Of a stretch of 64,000 bases of DNA, positions 32,492-40,921 are shown one piece after another. Origin of the DNA: SIG607 sp036307305 (GTDB lineage: Bacteria; Bacillota; Clostridia; Oscillospirales; Acutalibacteraceae); the NCBI GenBank assembly GCA_036307305.1, contig JAXJXV010000021.1:62001-126000 (forward strand), written 5' to 3'. A model generated the notes under the pieces. That model did not search any database. It had not been told where the DNA came from and saw only the letters and a list, made by a program, of their open reading frames with translations. Within the stretch, counting starts at the first letter, position 1; each line of letters opens with the position of its first letter. A program made the position numbers and the translations under genes.

Positions 32492-33286
32492 ATGTTAATA
32501 GATTTTCATACACACTGTTTTCCTGATAAAATTGCCGAAAAGGCTATAGAAAAGCTGTCTTTTGTTTCAGGCGGTCTTATCCCTCACACAAAGGGCACAC
32601 TTTATTCTCTTAAGGAAGCGATGAAAAGGGAAGACGTAGATACCTCTGTGGTGCTGAGCATTGCAACAAACGCACATCAGCAAACAAGTGTTAACGATTT
32701 TGCGGCTCACATAAATAACGACGAGGACATTATAGCTTTTGGCTCGGTTTATCCTCACAGTCAGGACGTTATGAGTGAGCTTGAAAGAATAAAGGAATTA
32801 GGACTTAAGGGCGTTAAGCTTCATCCTGATTATCAGGGCTTTGATGTTGATGATATAAAGCTTAAGCCTATTTATAAGAAAATATCAGAGCTTGGACTTA
32901 TTACAGTTTTTCACGCAGGTAACGATTACGGATATGCGCCGCCTTATGGCGCTACACCTGAAAAAATGTCAAAGGCTATAGAGTGGTTTACCTCTCCCGT
33001 TGTTGTGGCGCACTGGGGTGGTGTGGGCTGCGGAGAGGACGTTTTGAAGTATCTTTGCTCTAAAAACGTTTATTTTGATACCTCTTATGCATATGGTACT
33101 CAGCCTAAATATTATTTCGAAAAGATTCTTGAGAAGCACGGCGCGGACAGGCTTGTGTTTGGTACCGATTCCCCTTGGCATACAGCGGGTATGGAAATGA
33201 GACTACTTGATACATTAAAGCTAACAGAGGAAGAAAAGGAAAAAATCTGCTATAAAAATGCACTTAAATTACTGAATAGAGGATAA
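32492..33286 (+). CDS. Amidohydrolase-family metal hydrolase (ACMSD/TIM-barrel type)
   Basis: A 264-residue enzyme with LIDFHTHCFPDKIAEKA (metal-binding HxH at 6 and 8), GLKGVKLHPDYQGF, ITVFHAGNDYG (metal His), VVVAHWGGVGCGED and RLVFGTDSPWH (the late metal Asp). The layout fits amidohydrolase-2 proteins, decarboxylases or hydrolases that act on small molecules; the substrate cannot be told from sequence. ATG 32492 begins at the HTH motif; the GTG at 32483 would be too close to the promoter. Three bases separate it from the MATE gene, so they form an operon. Confidence 0.78.
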   Translation: MLIDFHTHCFPDKIAEKAIEKLSFVSGGLIPHTKGTLYSLKEAMKREDVDTSVVLSIATNAHQQTSVNDFAAHINNDEDIIAFGSVYPHSQDVMSELERIKELGLKGVKLHPDYQGFDVDDIKLKPIYKKISELGLITVFHAGNDYGYAPPYGATPEKMSKAIEWFTSPVVVAHWGGVGCGEDVLKYLCSKNVYFDTSYAYGTQPKYYFEKILEKHGADRLVFGTDSPWHTAGMEMRLLDTLKLTEEEKEKICYKNALKLLNRG

Positions 33287-33289
33287 GAA

Positions 33290-34675
33290 ATGCACAGTCT
33301 CATTATAAAGGATAAAAATTTTTACAAAAAAACAGCCGCCATTGCAATTCCCGTTGCACTTCAGGGACTTATAACCAACGGTGTAAATATGATGGACACC
33401 ATTATGGTGGGCGCTGTAGGAGAAACACAGCTTTCGGCTGTTTCTCTTGCGAACCAGTTTATTACTATTTTCCATATTTTCTGTATGGGAATAGGTATGG
33501 GAGCTTCGGTATTAGTTTCCCGCTACTACGGAATGAAGGACAATAGCTCTCTGAAAAAGACAGTCGCAATAATGCTGAGACTTTGTATTGCGCTGTCGGT
33601 ATTGTTCAGTGTTGTCACGGCTTTTATTCCTGAACTTATTATGAAAATTTATACTGTGGAAAGTGAAATAATTTCCTACGGTGTTACATATCTTAAATAT
33701 TCGGTAGCAAGTTATGCTCTTTTAGGACTGTCGCTTACCTGTACTATAGTACTTAGAAACGTTAATCAGGTAAAAATTCCTCTTTACACCTCTATCGGCG
33801 CATTTTTTGTTAATGTGGGCGCAAATTACGTGTTTATTTTCGGTAAGCTCGGCGTAGCAAAAATGGGGGTTGCAGGTGCGGCTATAGGTACGCTTATTGC
33901 CAGAATATTTGAGTTTTCGGTAATTTGCGGATATCTTTTCTTTAAGGATAAACAAATCGGTTTTAAAATAAAGGATTTGTTTATGTCGGTAGGCTCTCTG
34001 TGGAAAGAGTATATAAGAATAAGTATTCCCGTGCTTATAAGCGACGGAATTTTAGCTCTCGGTAATAACTCGGTTGCTATGGTTATAGGCAGACTTGGAG
34101 AAAATTTCGTTGCCGCAAATGCAATTACAGCCGTAACTCAGCAGTTAAGCTCGGTAATGATACAGGGCTTTTCACAGGCAGGAGCTATCGTTACGGGATA
34201 TACCCTTGGAGAAGGCTCGAAGGAAAAGGCGCAAGCGCAGGGCTATGCTTTCTTGGGTATAGGATTTCTTTTCGGTCTTATATCGGCGGGAATTATTATG
34301 CTTATAAGCTCACCTATGATAGCGGCGTATAATCTTTCGGCTGAAACACAGCAAATTGCAAGACAGCTTATGGGGTCTATCAGTATAATAGTCGTTTTTC
34401 AGGCTACCAACAGTATTATGACAAAGGGTGTGCTGCGCGGAGGCGGTGATACTAAGGTGCTTATGGTTGCGGATAATATATTCCTGTGGGTTGCCAGCGT
34501 GCCTCTCGGTATTGTGGCGGGACTCGTTTTGCATCTTCCTGCCTTCTGGATTTATTTTGCTTTAAAAATTGACCAGGTGCTTAAAGCATTTTGGTGCATA
34601 ATAAGACTGAGAAGCGGAAAATGGATAAAGAAAATAAGAAACGATAAAGAAATTGAAAAATCCGTTAAAATTTAA
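33290..34675 (+). CDS. MATE-family efflux transporter
   Basis: A 461-residue membrane protein of twelve helices. The first half has AIPVALQGLITNGVNMMDTI and VGAVGETQLSAVSLANQFI; the second repeats the pattern with ISIPVLISDGILALGNNSVA and LSSVMIQGFSQAGAIVTGYT. MATE transporters export cationic drugs or metabolites using a Na+ or H+ gradient. The start ATG follows AGAGGATAAGAA. Its ligand is unknown; the preceding amidohydrolase may make the exported compound harmless or be unrelated. Confidence 0.9.
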   Translation: MHSLIIKDKNFYKKTAAIAIPVALQGLITNGVNMMDTIMVGAVGETQLSAVSLANQFITIFHIFCMGIGMGASVLVSRYYGMKDNSSLKKTVAIMLRLCIALSVLFSVVTAFIPELIMKIYTVESEIISYGVTYLKYSVASYALLGLSLTCTIVLRNVNQVKIPLYTSIGAFFVNVGANYVFIFGKLGVAKMGVAGAAIGTLIARIFEFSVICGYLFFKDKQIGFKIKDLFMSVGSLWKEYIRISIPVLISDGILALGNNSVAMVIGRLGENFVAANAITAVTQQLSSVMIQGFSQAGAIVTGYTLGEGSKEKAQAQGYAFLGIGFLFGLISAGIIMLISSPMIAAYNLSAETQQIARQLMGSISIIVVFQATNSIMTKGVLRGGGDTKVLMVADNIFLWVASVPLGIVAGLVLHLPAFWIYFALKIDQVLKAFWCIIRLRSGKWIKKIRNDKEIEKSVKI

Positions 34676-34684
34676 ACAAAGTTC

Positions 34685-34713
34685 TTGAACTAAGTAAAAA
34701 AATTATGTATAAT
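34685..34713 (+). promoter_or_regulatory. fucO promoter
   Basis: TTGAAC at 34685-34690, 17-base spacer, TATAAT at 34708-34713. Confidence 0.8.
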
Positions 34714-34741
34714 AATAAAAAAAGAAGAAGGAGTTTTTAAG

Positions 34742-35887
34742 ATGAACAGATTTGTACTTAACGAAACCTCTTATCACGGCGCAGGGGCTGTAGCAGCAGT
34801 TGCTGACGAAATTATTGCCAGAGGCTTTAAAAAAGCTTTTGTTGCTTCCGACCCCGACCTTATTAAGTTCGGCGTAACCAAAAAGGTTACAGACGTTCTT
34901 GATAATGCAAAAATAGCTTATGATATCTTCAGCGATATCAAACCTAATCCCACTATTGAAAACGTACAGGCTGGTGTAGAAGCTTATAAGACAAGCGGCG
35001 CTGACTGTATCGTTGCAATCGGCGGCGGTTCTTCTATGGATACTGCAAAGGCTATCGGTATTATTATCAATAACCCTGAATTTGCAGACGTACGCTCTCT
35101 TGAGGGTGTTGCTCCTACAAAGAATAAGTGCGTTCCCATTATTGCTGTTCCTACCACTGCCGGTACTGCTGCTGAAGTTACTATCAACTACGTAATCACA
35201 GACGTTCAGAATAACAGAAAAATGGTATGCGTAGACGTTCACGACATTCCTGTTGTTGCTGTCGTTGACCCTGATATGATGGCTACTATGCCTAAGGGAC
35301 TTACCGCTGCTACGGGTATGGATGCTCTTACCCACGCTATTGAAGGCTACATAACCAAAGGCGCTTGGGAACTTTCCGATATGTTCCATCTCAAAGCAAT
35401 CGAGATTATCGCACGTTCACTCCGCGCTGCAGTAAACGGCGAAGCTGACGGCAGAGAGGGAATGGCTCTCGGTCAGTATGTTGCAGGTATGGGATTCTCT
35501 AACGTAGGTCTTGGTATCGTTCATTCTATGGCTCATCCTCTCGGCGCTCTCTATGATACTCCTCACGGTGTTGCTAATGCTATTATTCTTCCTACCGTTA
35601 TGGAATATAATGCTGAGGCTACAGGCGATAAGTATAAGTACATCGCTGCCGCTATGGGCGTTAAAGGAACGGAGAATATGACTGTAGAAGAATACAGAAA
35701 GGCTGCTATTGACGCTGTTAAGCAGTTGTCCATTGATGTTGGTATTCCTGCTGACCTTAAGGAAATCGTAAAGGAAGAGGACGTTGCATTCCTTGCTCAG
35801 TCCGCCTTTGACGATGCTTGTCGTCCCGGTAACCCCAAGGATACAAGCGTTGAAGATATTACTGCTCTTTATAAGAGTCTTTTATAA
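34742..35887 (+). CDS. fucO: Lactaldehyde reductase FucO (iron-containing alcohol dehydrogenase)
   Basis: A 381-residue group III alcohol dehydrogenase. The N-terminus NRFVLNETSYHGAGAVAAVA and KPNPTIENVQAGVEAYKTS, with IAIGGGSSMDTAKAIGI for NAD binding, match FucO, which reduces L-lactaldehyde to 1,2-propanediol in fucose and rhamnose fermentation. Metal ligands lie in MDALTHAIEGY and SMAHPLGALYDTPHGVANAI. GAAGGAG is the binding site. Codon use is strongly biased, as in highly expressed genes. It is a single-gene unit followed by an extensive hairpin cluster. The fucosidase at 22910 could supply the fucose. Confidence 0.9.
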   Translation: MNRFVLNETSYHGAGAVAAVADEIIARGFKKAFVASDPDLIKFGVTKKVTDVLDNAKIAYDIFSDIKPNPTIENVQAGVEAYKTSGADCIVAIGGGSSMDTAKAIGIIINNPEFADVRSLEGVAPTKNKCVPIIAVPTTAGTAAEVTINYVITDVQNNRKMVCVDVHDIPVVAVVDPDMMATMPKGLTAATGMDALTHAIEGYITKGAWELSDMFHLKAIEIIARSLRAAVNGEADGREGMALGQYVAGMGFSNVGLGIVHSMAHPLGALYDTPHGVANAIILPTVMEYNAEATGDKYKYIAAAMGVKGTENMTVEEYRKAAIDAVKQLSIDVGIPADLKEIVKEEDVAFLAQSAFDDACRPGNPKDTSVEDITALYKSLL

Positions 35888-35904
35888 TTAGTGCTATAAT
35901 AAAA

Positions 35905-36020
35905 TCAGAACCGAGGAAACGCAGTTTCCTCGGTTCTGACTGTCGAATAACCCCAAATCTCAAGCGAGGTTTGGGGTTATTCGACAGTCTGAAAGTCGGG
36001 TAGAACCCGACTTTATTTTT
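35905..36020 (+). terminator. Cluster of three strong hairpins after fucO
   Basis: Hairpin 1 at 35905-35939 (TCAGAACCGAGGAAAC pairing with its mirror), hairpin 2 at 35938-35989 with a 20-base perfect stem starting GACTGTCGAATAACCCC, and hairpin 3 at 35992-36014 (AAAGTCGGGT and ACCCGACTTT) followed by ATTTTT. Only the third has a T run. Hairpin 2 is far longer than a terminator needs and could be a small mobile repeat or an mRNA-stabilising structure. Confidence 0.75.
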
Positions 36021-36051
36021 ATGTTGAAGAATTGTAAAAAGCTTTTTGTTA

Positions 36052-36080
36052 TTGATTTTTTAAAAACTATAATGTATAAT
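36052..36080 (+). promoter_or_regulatory. Promoter of the beta-galactosidase gene
   Basis: TTGATT at 36052-36057, 17-base spacer, TATAAT at 36075-36080. A second TATAAT at 36068-36073 with TTGTTA at 36046 gives an alternative start. Confidence 0.75.
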
Positions 36081-36104
36081 TCACTTGTAATGTGAGGTGT
36101 TTTT

Positions 36105-39080
36105 ATGAGATTTTATGAAAAATTCGACAAAACAAGTGAAAACCGTTTGCCACAAAGAGCTTTCTATATTCCTGAGGGTGAAGCGGTTTATAATCTTTTA
36201 AACGGTGAGTGGCGTTTTAATTATTATTCCAATAGTGACGCTGTTGATACAAAAGGAAAAATCACGAAATGGGGAAAAATAAAGGTGCCGTCCACATGGC
36301 AGAATACAGGATATGAAAATCCTAATTATGCTAACATTAATTACCCTTATCCCGTTGACCCTCCTTATGTGCCTAACGTTAATCCCGTTGGTATATATGA
36401 AAAGGATTTCGTTATTACCGATAAGAATAAAAATTCTTATTTTATAATGGAGGGCGTTTCATCCTGTGCCGTAGTATTTATAAACGGCGAATACGTAGGC
36501 TTTACACAGGGAAGTCACCTACAGGCTGAGTTTGATATCAGCAATTTTGTTAAATCGGGCAAAAATACCGTAAGAGTTGCCGTATATAAATGGTGCGTGG
36601 GCAGTTATCTTGAGGATCAGGATTTCTTCCGTTGTAACGGTATTTTCAGAGACGTTTATATTCTTGAGCGTCCCCAGGGACATATCGTTGACTTTGCTGT
36701 TGAAACTGAGAATAACGATACCGTTATTGTGAAAACGGATAGCTCAGTAGAAATTAACCTTTATTATAATGGTGAGACTGTTGCAAGTGCCGTTACCGAT
36801 GAAAAGGGAGAGGCACAGCTAAAGGTAGAAAATCCTGTTTTATGGAATGCTGAGAAGCCTGAGCTTTATGAGCTTGAGCTGAAAAAGGCAGGAGAAATAA
36901 TATATGAAAACGTTGGCTTCAGGATTTATTCTATCTCTGATAAAAACGAATTTCTTGTAAACGGAGTTGCTGTTAAGCTCAAGGGCGTTAACCATCACGA
37001 TTCTACAGCTGATAAGGGTTGGGTTATGACCGATGAGGAAATAATCAACGACCTAAGGCTTATGAAAGAACTTAATATCAATACTATAAGAACTTCTCAT
37101 TATCCGCCTACCCCGCGTTTCCTTGATTTCTGCGACAAAATGGGCTTCTATGTGGTGCTTGAAACAGATATTGAAACCCACGGCTTTGTAAGACGCTATT
37201 CTAACGTGCCTTACGGTTATGACGTTGAAACGGGTGAATGGCCCTGCTGTATGGATGTGTGGAAGGACGAACACGTTGAGCGTATGGCAAGAGCCTATCA
37301 CAGAGATAAAAACCATCCGTCTGTATTTATGTGGTCTACGGGTAATGAAAGCGGTCACGGACCTAATCATATTGCAATGCTTCAGTGGCTTTCTACTGTT
37401 GAAACAAAGCGCCTTTTCCATGCAGAAGATGCCTCTCGCGCTTTTCAGGACCGTGACGGCGAATTCAACAGAGCGCAGACTGAATATGATTTGGCAATAA
37501 AGAGAAACGAAAACGTAGACGAAGCAAAAGAGAAGCTTGACAATGCTGCCCAAAGACGTGAAAAAGCAGAAATAAATATGAGAAGAGCTCATTTCCATTC
37601 AGGTATGTATATTCGTATTCCTGAGCTTGAGCGTTGGTCTTCTACAAATCTTGTTAACCAACCCATCTTCCTTTGCGAGTATGCTCACGCTATGGGTAAC
37701 GGCCCTGGCGACGTGTTTGATTACGTTGAAACCTTCTATTCTCATCCTGCTCTTGTGGGCGGTTGTATCTGGGAATGGTGTGACCATACCGTTGTTGTTG
37801 ACGGAGTACAGAAGTACGGCGGTGACTTCGAGGGTGAAATCGTAAACGACGGAAACTTCTGTTGTGACGGTCTTGTTTTTGCTGACAGAAGCTTTAAATC
37901 AGGCTCCTATGAGGCTAAGACCGCTTATGCGCCTTTCCGCTTTAAATACGAGGACGGTAAAATCGTGGTTGAAAACCGTTTTGATTTTACCAATCTTAAT
38001 GAATGTAAGCTAACATACGTAATTGCTTGTGACGGCGAGGTTATTGAAGAAAAAACCGTTTCTCCCGATATAGCGCCACACAGCAGCGGCGTTATTGAAA
38101 CAAGCGCAAAATTCCCCGATAAGTGTAGCTACGCCTGTACCGTAACCCTTACTCTTTCTCAGTGCGGCAGTGAGCTTGGCACGTTACAGCAGGAAATTGA
38201 GTGCGAGAAACAGTCTGTTCTTGAAGAAATCAGTGGCTCTGCAAATATTTATGAAGACGGACTCTTTATTTATGCGCAGGGTGACAATTTCAAATACGGC
38301 TTCAATAAACAGACGGGTAATTTGGAAAGTATGATAATCGGCGGTAAGGAACAGCTTTACGCGCCAACACAGCTTTCTATGTACAGACCTTACATTGATA
38401 ACGAGCGCTCAATAAAACAACGTTGGTACAAGATTGACGTATGGTCGGGAGACAATCTCAATTTTGCTTGGTATAACGTGTATAACAGCAAAATTGATGG
38501 CAATAAAATCACCTTTGAGGCTTCAATTGCTCCTGTTTCGAGATTCCCTGTTTTCCGTTATGAAATTGCTTATACCGTAGATGAAAAGGGAACTGTTAAG
38601 GTTGAACTTAACGGTAAGGTTAGTGAACATTGTATGTGGCTACAACGTCTCGGCTTTGAGTTTGCTTTTAAAAAGAAGAATATGAGCTTTGAATATTTCG
38701 GTATGGGACCGCAGGAAAATTACTGCGACCTGTATCATAACTGCGCTCTTGATTTTTATGTTAGCAATGCAAAAGACGAATACGTAAACTATATTCGTCC
38801 TCAGGAATATGGTAATCACACAAGGGTAAGAGAGCTTACCTTAGAGGATAAAATCACCTTTAAGGCAGAAGACACCTTTGAAGCCGCAGTACTTCAGTAT
38901 AGTATTGATTGCATAAACAAGGCTGAACATACCGACGAGCTGGGTGAAAGTAAAGCTACCTATGTGAGAATAGACTATAAATCTTCAGGTATAGGCAGTA
39001 ACTCCTGCGGACCTGCTCTTATGGAAAAATACCGTATGAGCGACAAGGATATACACTTAAGCTTTACCATTAATATTTAA
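36105..39080 (+). CDS. GH2 beta-galactosidase (LacZ type) with a coiled-coil insertion
   Basis: A 991-residue cytoplasmic GH2 enzyme. The sugar-binding domain comes first (KVPSTWQNTGYENPNYANIN), then two immunoglobulin-like domains, the TIM barrel with KGVNHHDSTADKGWVMTDEE, the acid/base Glu415 in WSTGNESGHGPNH and the nucleophile Glu525 in FLCEYAHAMGNGPGD, then the LacZ C-terminal domain with FEYFGMGPQENYCDLY. The two Glu residues are about 110 apart, against about 76 in E. coli LacZ, because of a charged helical insertion at about 446-495 (GEFNRAQTEYDLAIKRNENV onward). No signal peptide. Highly expressed codon use. Confidence 0.95.
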   Translation: MRFYEKFDKTSENRLPQRAFYIPEGEAVYNLLNGEWRFNYYSNSDAVDTKGKITKWGKIKVPSTWQNTGYENPNYANINYPYPVDPPYVPNVNPVGIYEKDFVITDKNKNSYFIMEGVSSCAVVFINGEYVGFTQGSHLQAEFDISNFVKSGKNTVRVAVYKWCVGSYLEDQDFFRCNGIFRDVYILERPQGHIVDFAVETENNDTVIVKTDSSVEINLYYNGETVASAVTDEKGEAQLKVENPVLWNAEKPELYELELKKAGEIIYENVGFRIYSISDKNEFLVNGVAVKLKGVNHHDSTADKGWVMTDEEIINDLRLMKELNINTIRTSHYPPTPRFLDFCDKMGFYVVLETDIETHGFVRRYSNVPYGYDVETGEWPCCMDVWKDEHVERMARAYHRDKNHPSVFMWSTGNESGHGPNHIAMLQWLSTVETKRLFHAEDASRAFQDRDGEFNRAQTEYDLAIKRNENVDEAKEKLDNAAQRREKAEINMRRAHFHSGMYIRIPELERWSSTNLVNQPIFLCEYAHAMGNGPGDVFDYVETFYSHPALVGGCIWEWCDHTVVVDGVQKYGGDFEGEIVNDGNFCCDGLVFADRSFKSGSYEAKTAYAPFRFKYEDGKIVVENRFDFTNLNECKLTYVIACDGEVIEEKTVSPDIAPHSSGVIETSAKFPDKCSYACTVTLTLSQCGSELGTLQQEIECEKQSVLEEISGSANIYEDGLFIYAQGDNFKYGFNKQTGNLESMIIGGKEQLYAPTQLSMYRPYIDNERSIKQRWYKIDVWSGDNLNFAWYNVYNSKIDGNKITFEASIAPVSRFPVFRYEIAYTVDEKGTVKVELNGKVSEHCMWLQRLGFEFAFKKKNMSFEYFGMGPQENYCDLYHNCALDFYVSNAKDEYVNYIRPQEYGNHTRVRELTLEDKITFKAEDTFEAAVLQYSIDCINKAEHTDELGESKATYVRIDYKSSGIGSNSCGPALMEKYRMSDKDIHLSFTINI

Positions 39081-39087
39081 AGAAAGA

Positions 39088-39119
39088 AACTCCCGAACGA
39101 TGTAATCGGGAGTTTTTTA
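39088..39119 (+). terminator. Terminator after the beta-galactosidase gene
   Basis: AACTCCCGA and TCGGGAGTT arms followed by TTTTTAT. Confidence 0.88.
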
Positions 39120-39224
39120 TATACAAAAAATAAAAATCGCAAGTGAGTAAACGAGAGAAAAACAAAGAAAAACGAAGAAAAACAAAGATTTCTAATTTTA
39201 AATTAAATTTTTAGAAAAAAGGTG

Positions 39225-39253
39225 TTGACAAGTCTACCTAAATATGTTAGTAT
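39225..39253 (+). promoter_or_regulatory. rplM-rpsI promoter
   Basis: Perfect TTGACA at 39225-39230, 17-base spacer, TAGTAT at 39248-39253. The leader to rplM is only about 40 bases, so there is no room for a long L13 leader RNA. Confidence 0.85.
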
Positions 39254-39295
39254 ACTCAAGGTAAATTTTTAAAAAAGTTTTATGGAGGAAGTATT

Positions 39296-39721
39296 ATGTC
39301 TACATTTATGGCAAAACCCGCTGAAGTTCAGCGCAAATGGTACATTGTAGATGCTGCTGGTAAGCCCCTCGGCCGTACCGCAGTTAAGGTTGCTGATTTA
39401 CTTCGCGGTAAAGGCAAACCTGAATTTACACCCAATGTTGACTGTGGCGATTTCGTAGTTGTTATCAATGCTGAAAAGGCTGTTCTTACAGGCAAGAAGC
39501 TTGAGCAGAAGTATTATCGCCGTCACACCGGATATATCGGTCATCTTAAAGAGGTTCAGTATTCTACTCTTATGGCTACCCGTCCGGAATTAGCAATGGA
39601 ACTCGCAATCAAGGGAATGATTCCCGACACCACAATCGGAAGAAAAGCTATGACCCGTCTGCATGTATATCAGGGAACTGAATATAAGCAGGTTGCTCAG
39701 AAGCCTGAACTCGTTGATTAA
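39296..39721 (+). CDS. rplM: Ribosomal protein L13
   Basis: 141 residues, the usual bacterial length, with AEVQRKWYIVDAAGKPLGRT, NAEKAVLTGKKLEQKYYRRH, MIPDTTIGRKAMTRLHVYQG. It is a core 50S protein of early assembly. TGGAGGAAG precedes the ATG. It is followed at 20 bases by rpsI, the normal pairing in bacteria. Codon use is highly biased. Confidence 0.98.
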   Translation: MSTFMAKPAEVQRKWYIVDAAGKPLGRTAVKVADLLRGKGKPEFTPNVDCGDFVVVINAEKAVLTGKKLEQKYYRRHTGYIGHLKEVQYSTLMATRPELAMELAIKGMIPDTTIGRKAMTRLHVYQGTEYKQVAQKPELVD

Positions 39722-39741
39722 TAAGAAGGGAGCAAAAGAAT

Positions 39742-40140
39742 ATGTTTGAAAGTAAACCTTATTTCTACGGTACTGGTAGAAGAAAAAGTTCTGTAGCTCG
39801 CGTTCGTCTTTACAACGGCACAGGCAAAATCACTATCAATGACAGAGATATTGATGATTATTTCGGTCTTGAAACCTTAAAACTTATCGTTCGTCAGCCT
39901 CTCGCTCTTACCGAGACTGCTGAAAAGTTTGATATCGTTTGTCGTGTTAGCGGCGGCGGTGTTACAGGTCAGGCAGGCGCTATCCGTCACGGTATAGCAC
40001 GTGCTTTACTTCAGAGCGATGCTGAGCTTCGCGCAGCACTTAAGAAGGCTGGATTCCTTACTCGTGACCCTCGTATGAAGGAGAGAAAGAAATACGGTCT
40101 CAAAGGCGCAAGAAGAGCACCTCAGTTCTCAAAGAGATAA
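39742..40140 (+). CDS. rpsI: Ribosomal protein S9
   Basis: 132 residues with YFYGTGRRKSSVARVRLYNG and the C-terminal GLKGARRAPQFSKR, whose final Lys-Arg contacts P-site tRNA in S9. AAGGGAGC precedes the ATG. Last gene of the two-gene operon. Confidence 0.98.
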   Translation: MFESKPYFYGTGRRKSSVARVRLYNGTGKITINDRDIDDYFGLETLKLIVRQPLALTETAEKFDIVCRVSGGGVTGQAGAIRHGIARALLQSDAELRAALKKAGFLTRDPRMKERKKYGLKGARRAPQFSKR

Positions 40141-40163
40141 TCTGTATTATTTCAAGAACAACA

Positions 40164-40203
40164 AAAACCCCGAAACCATCACGGTTTTCGGGGTTTTCTT
40201 TTT
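40164..40203 (+). terminator. Terminator of the rplM-rpsI operon
   Basis: AAAACCCCGAAAACC-type arms (AAAACCCCGAAACC and GGTTTTCGGGGTTTT) followed by CTTTTTT. Confidence 0.92.
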
Positions 40204-40230
40204 TAAAAAATAGACCTTGGTGCGACTTTC

Positions 40231-40266
40231 AAAAAGACACCCTACGACTATTAAAAATCATAGGGT
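40231..40266 (-). terminator. Terminator of the small membrane gene
   Basis: On the minus strand ACCCTA and TAGGGT arms (40266-40239) with an A/T-rich loop, followed by GTCTTTTT. Confidence 0.65.
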
Positions 40267-40288
40267 AAGATTATTTAAAAATAAAAAC

Positions 40289-40675
40289 TCAATCTTCTAT
40301 TGTAGTTTCTTCTAGTTCTTTTTGCTTTTTCTCTTCACGTGTTAGTAATATAATTTTTACAATATTGTATATTTGATAAGGAATATAGCAAAAAAAGCCT
40401 GCATATACACAAGCACCAAATGTAATAGGCCACAAAACAGATGCAATTATTTTAAAAACTAATCCTCTTTTTTTGAAAAAACCCACGGAAAGTATAATGA
40501 TAGAAACCGTAGCACTAAATCCAAAACCACCTATGCAACCGAAAAGCACGAAAGATTGTACTTTGCTATCGTTGACAAGCGGTTGTTGACTTCCAAGAAG
40601 TCCATAAATAAGGAACCCCGTAACAACAACACTTAAAGTGCATACTAAATACTCTATTCGGCTTTTCTTAGTCAT
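40289..40675 (-). CDS. Small membrane protein of unknown function
   Basis: 128 residues with three or four hydrophobic segments (YLVCTLSVVVTGFLIYGLLG, SFVLFGCIGGFGFSATVSII, IIASVLWPITFGACVYAGFF) and a charged C-terminal tail (TREEKKQKELEETTIED). GGGGGAATACT precedes the ATG. It stands alone on the minus strand between the ribosomal operon and a symporter gene. AT-rich codons differ from its neighbours. No family recognised. Confidence 0.65.
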   Translation of the reverse strand: MTKKSRIEYLVCTLSVVVTGFLIYGLLGSQQPLVNDSKVQSFVLFGCIGGFGFSATVSIIILSVGFFKKRGLVFKIIASVLWPITFGACVYAGFFCYIPYQIYNIVKIILLTREEKKQKELEETTIED

Positions 40676-40864
40676 AGTATTCCCCCTGTTGAATTATTCT
40701 ATGTGTTCAGTATATCATATGTAGACGAGAATTTCAATGTTTCGGAAATCTTCTTGAGTCATGATGATTCTTTATAGAATCCTTATGACTCTTTTTCTGA
40801 ATGAAATTTTCATTGGCTTTCTCGTCAGAGGGAACGTTGTCTACAGTATTTTTATGAAAATTAT

Positions 40865-40893
40865 GGACAAACAGGTGGTAGTATGGTACAATG
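40865..40893 (+). promoter_or_regulatory. Promoter of the NSS symporter gene
   Basis: TGGACA at 40865-40870, 17-base spacer, TACAAT at 40888-40893. Confidence 0.7.
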
Positions 40894-40921
40894 TTAGCAA
40901 TAAATTTAAGGAGTTTTTATT

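Noticed and set aside
39225..39296. L13 ribosomal leader RNA upstream of rplM
   Set aside because: Only about 40 bases lie between the -10 box and the gene, and no conserved fold is visible.
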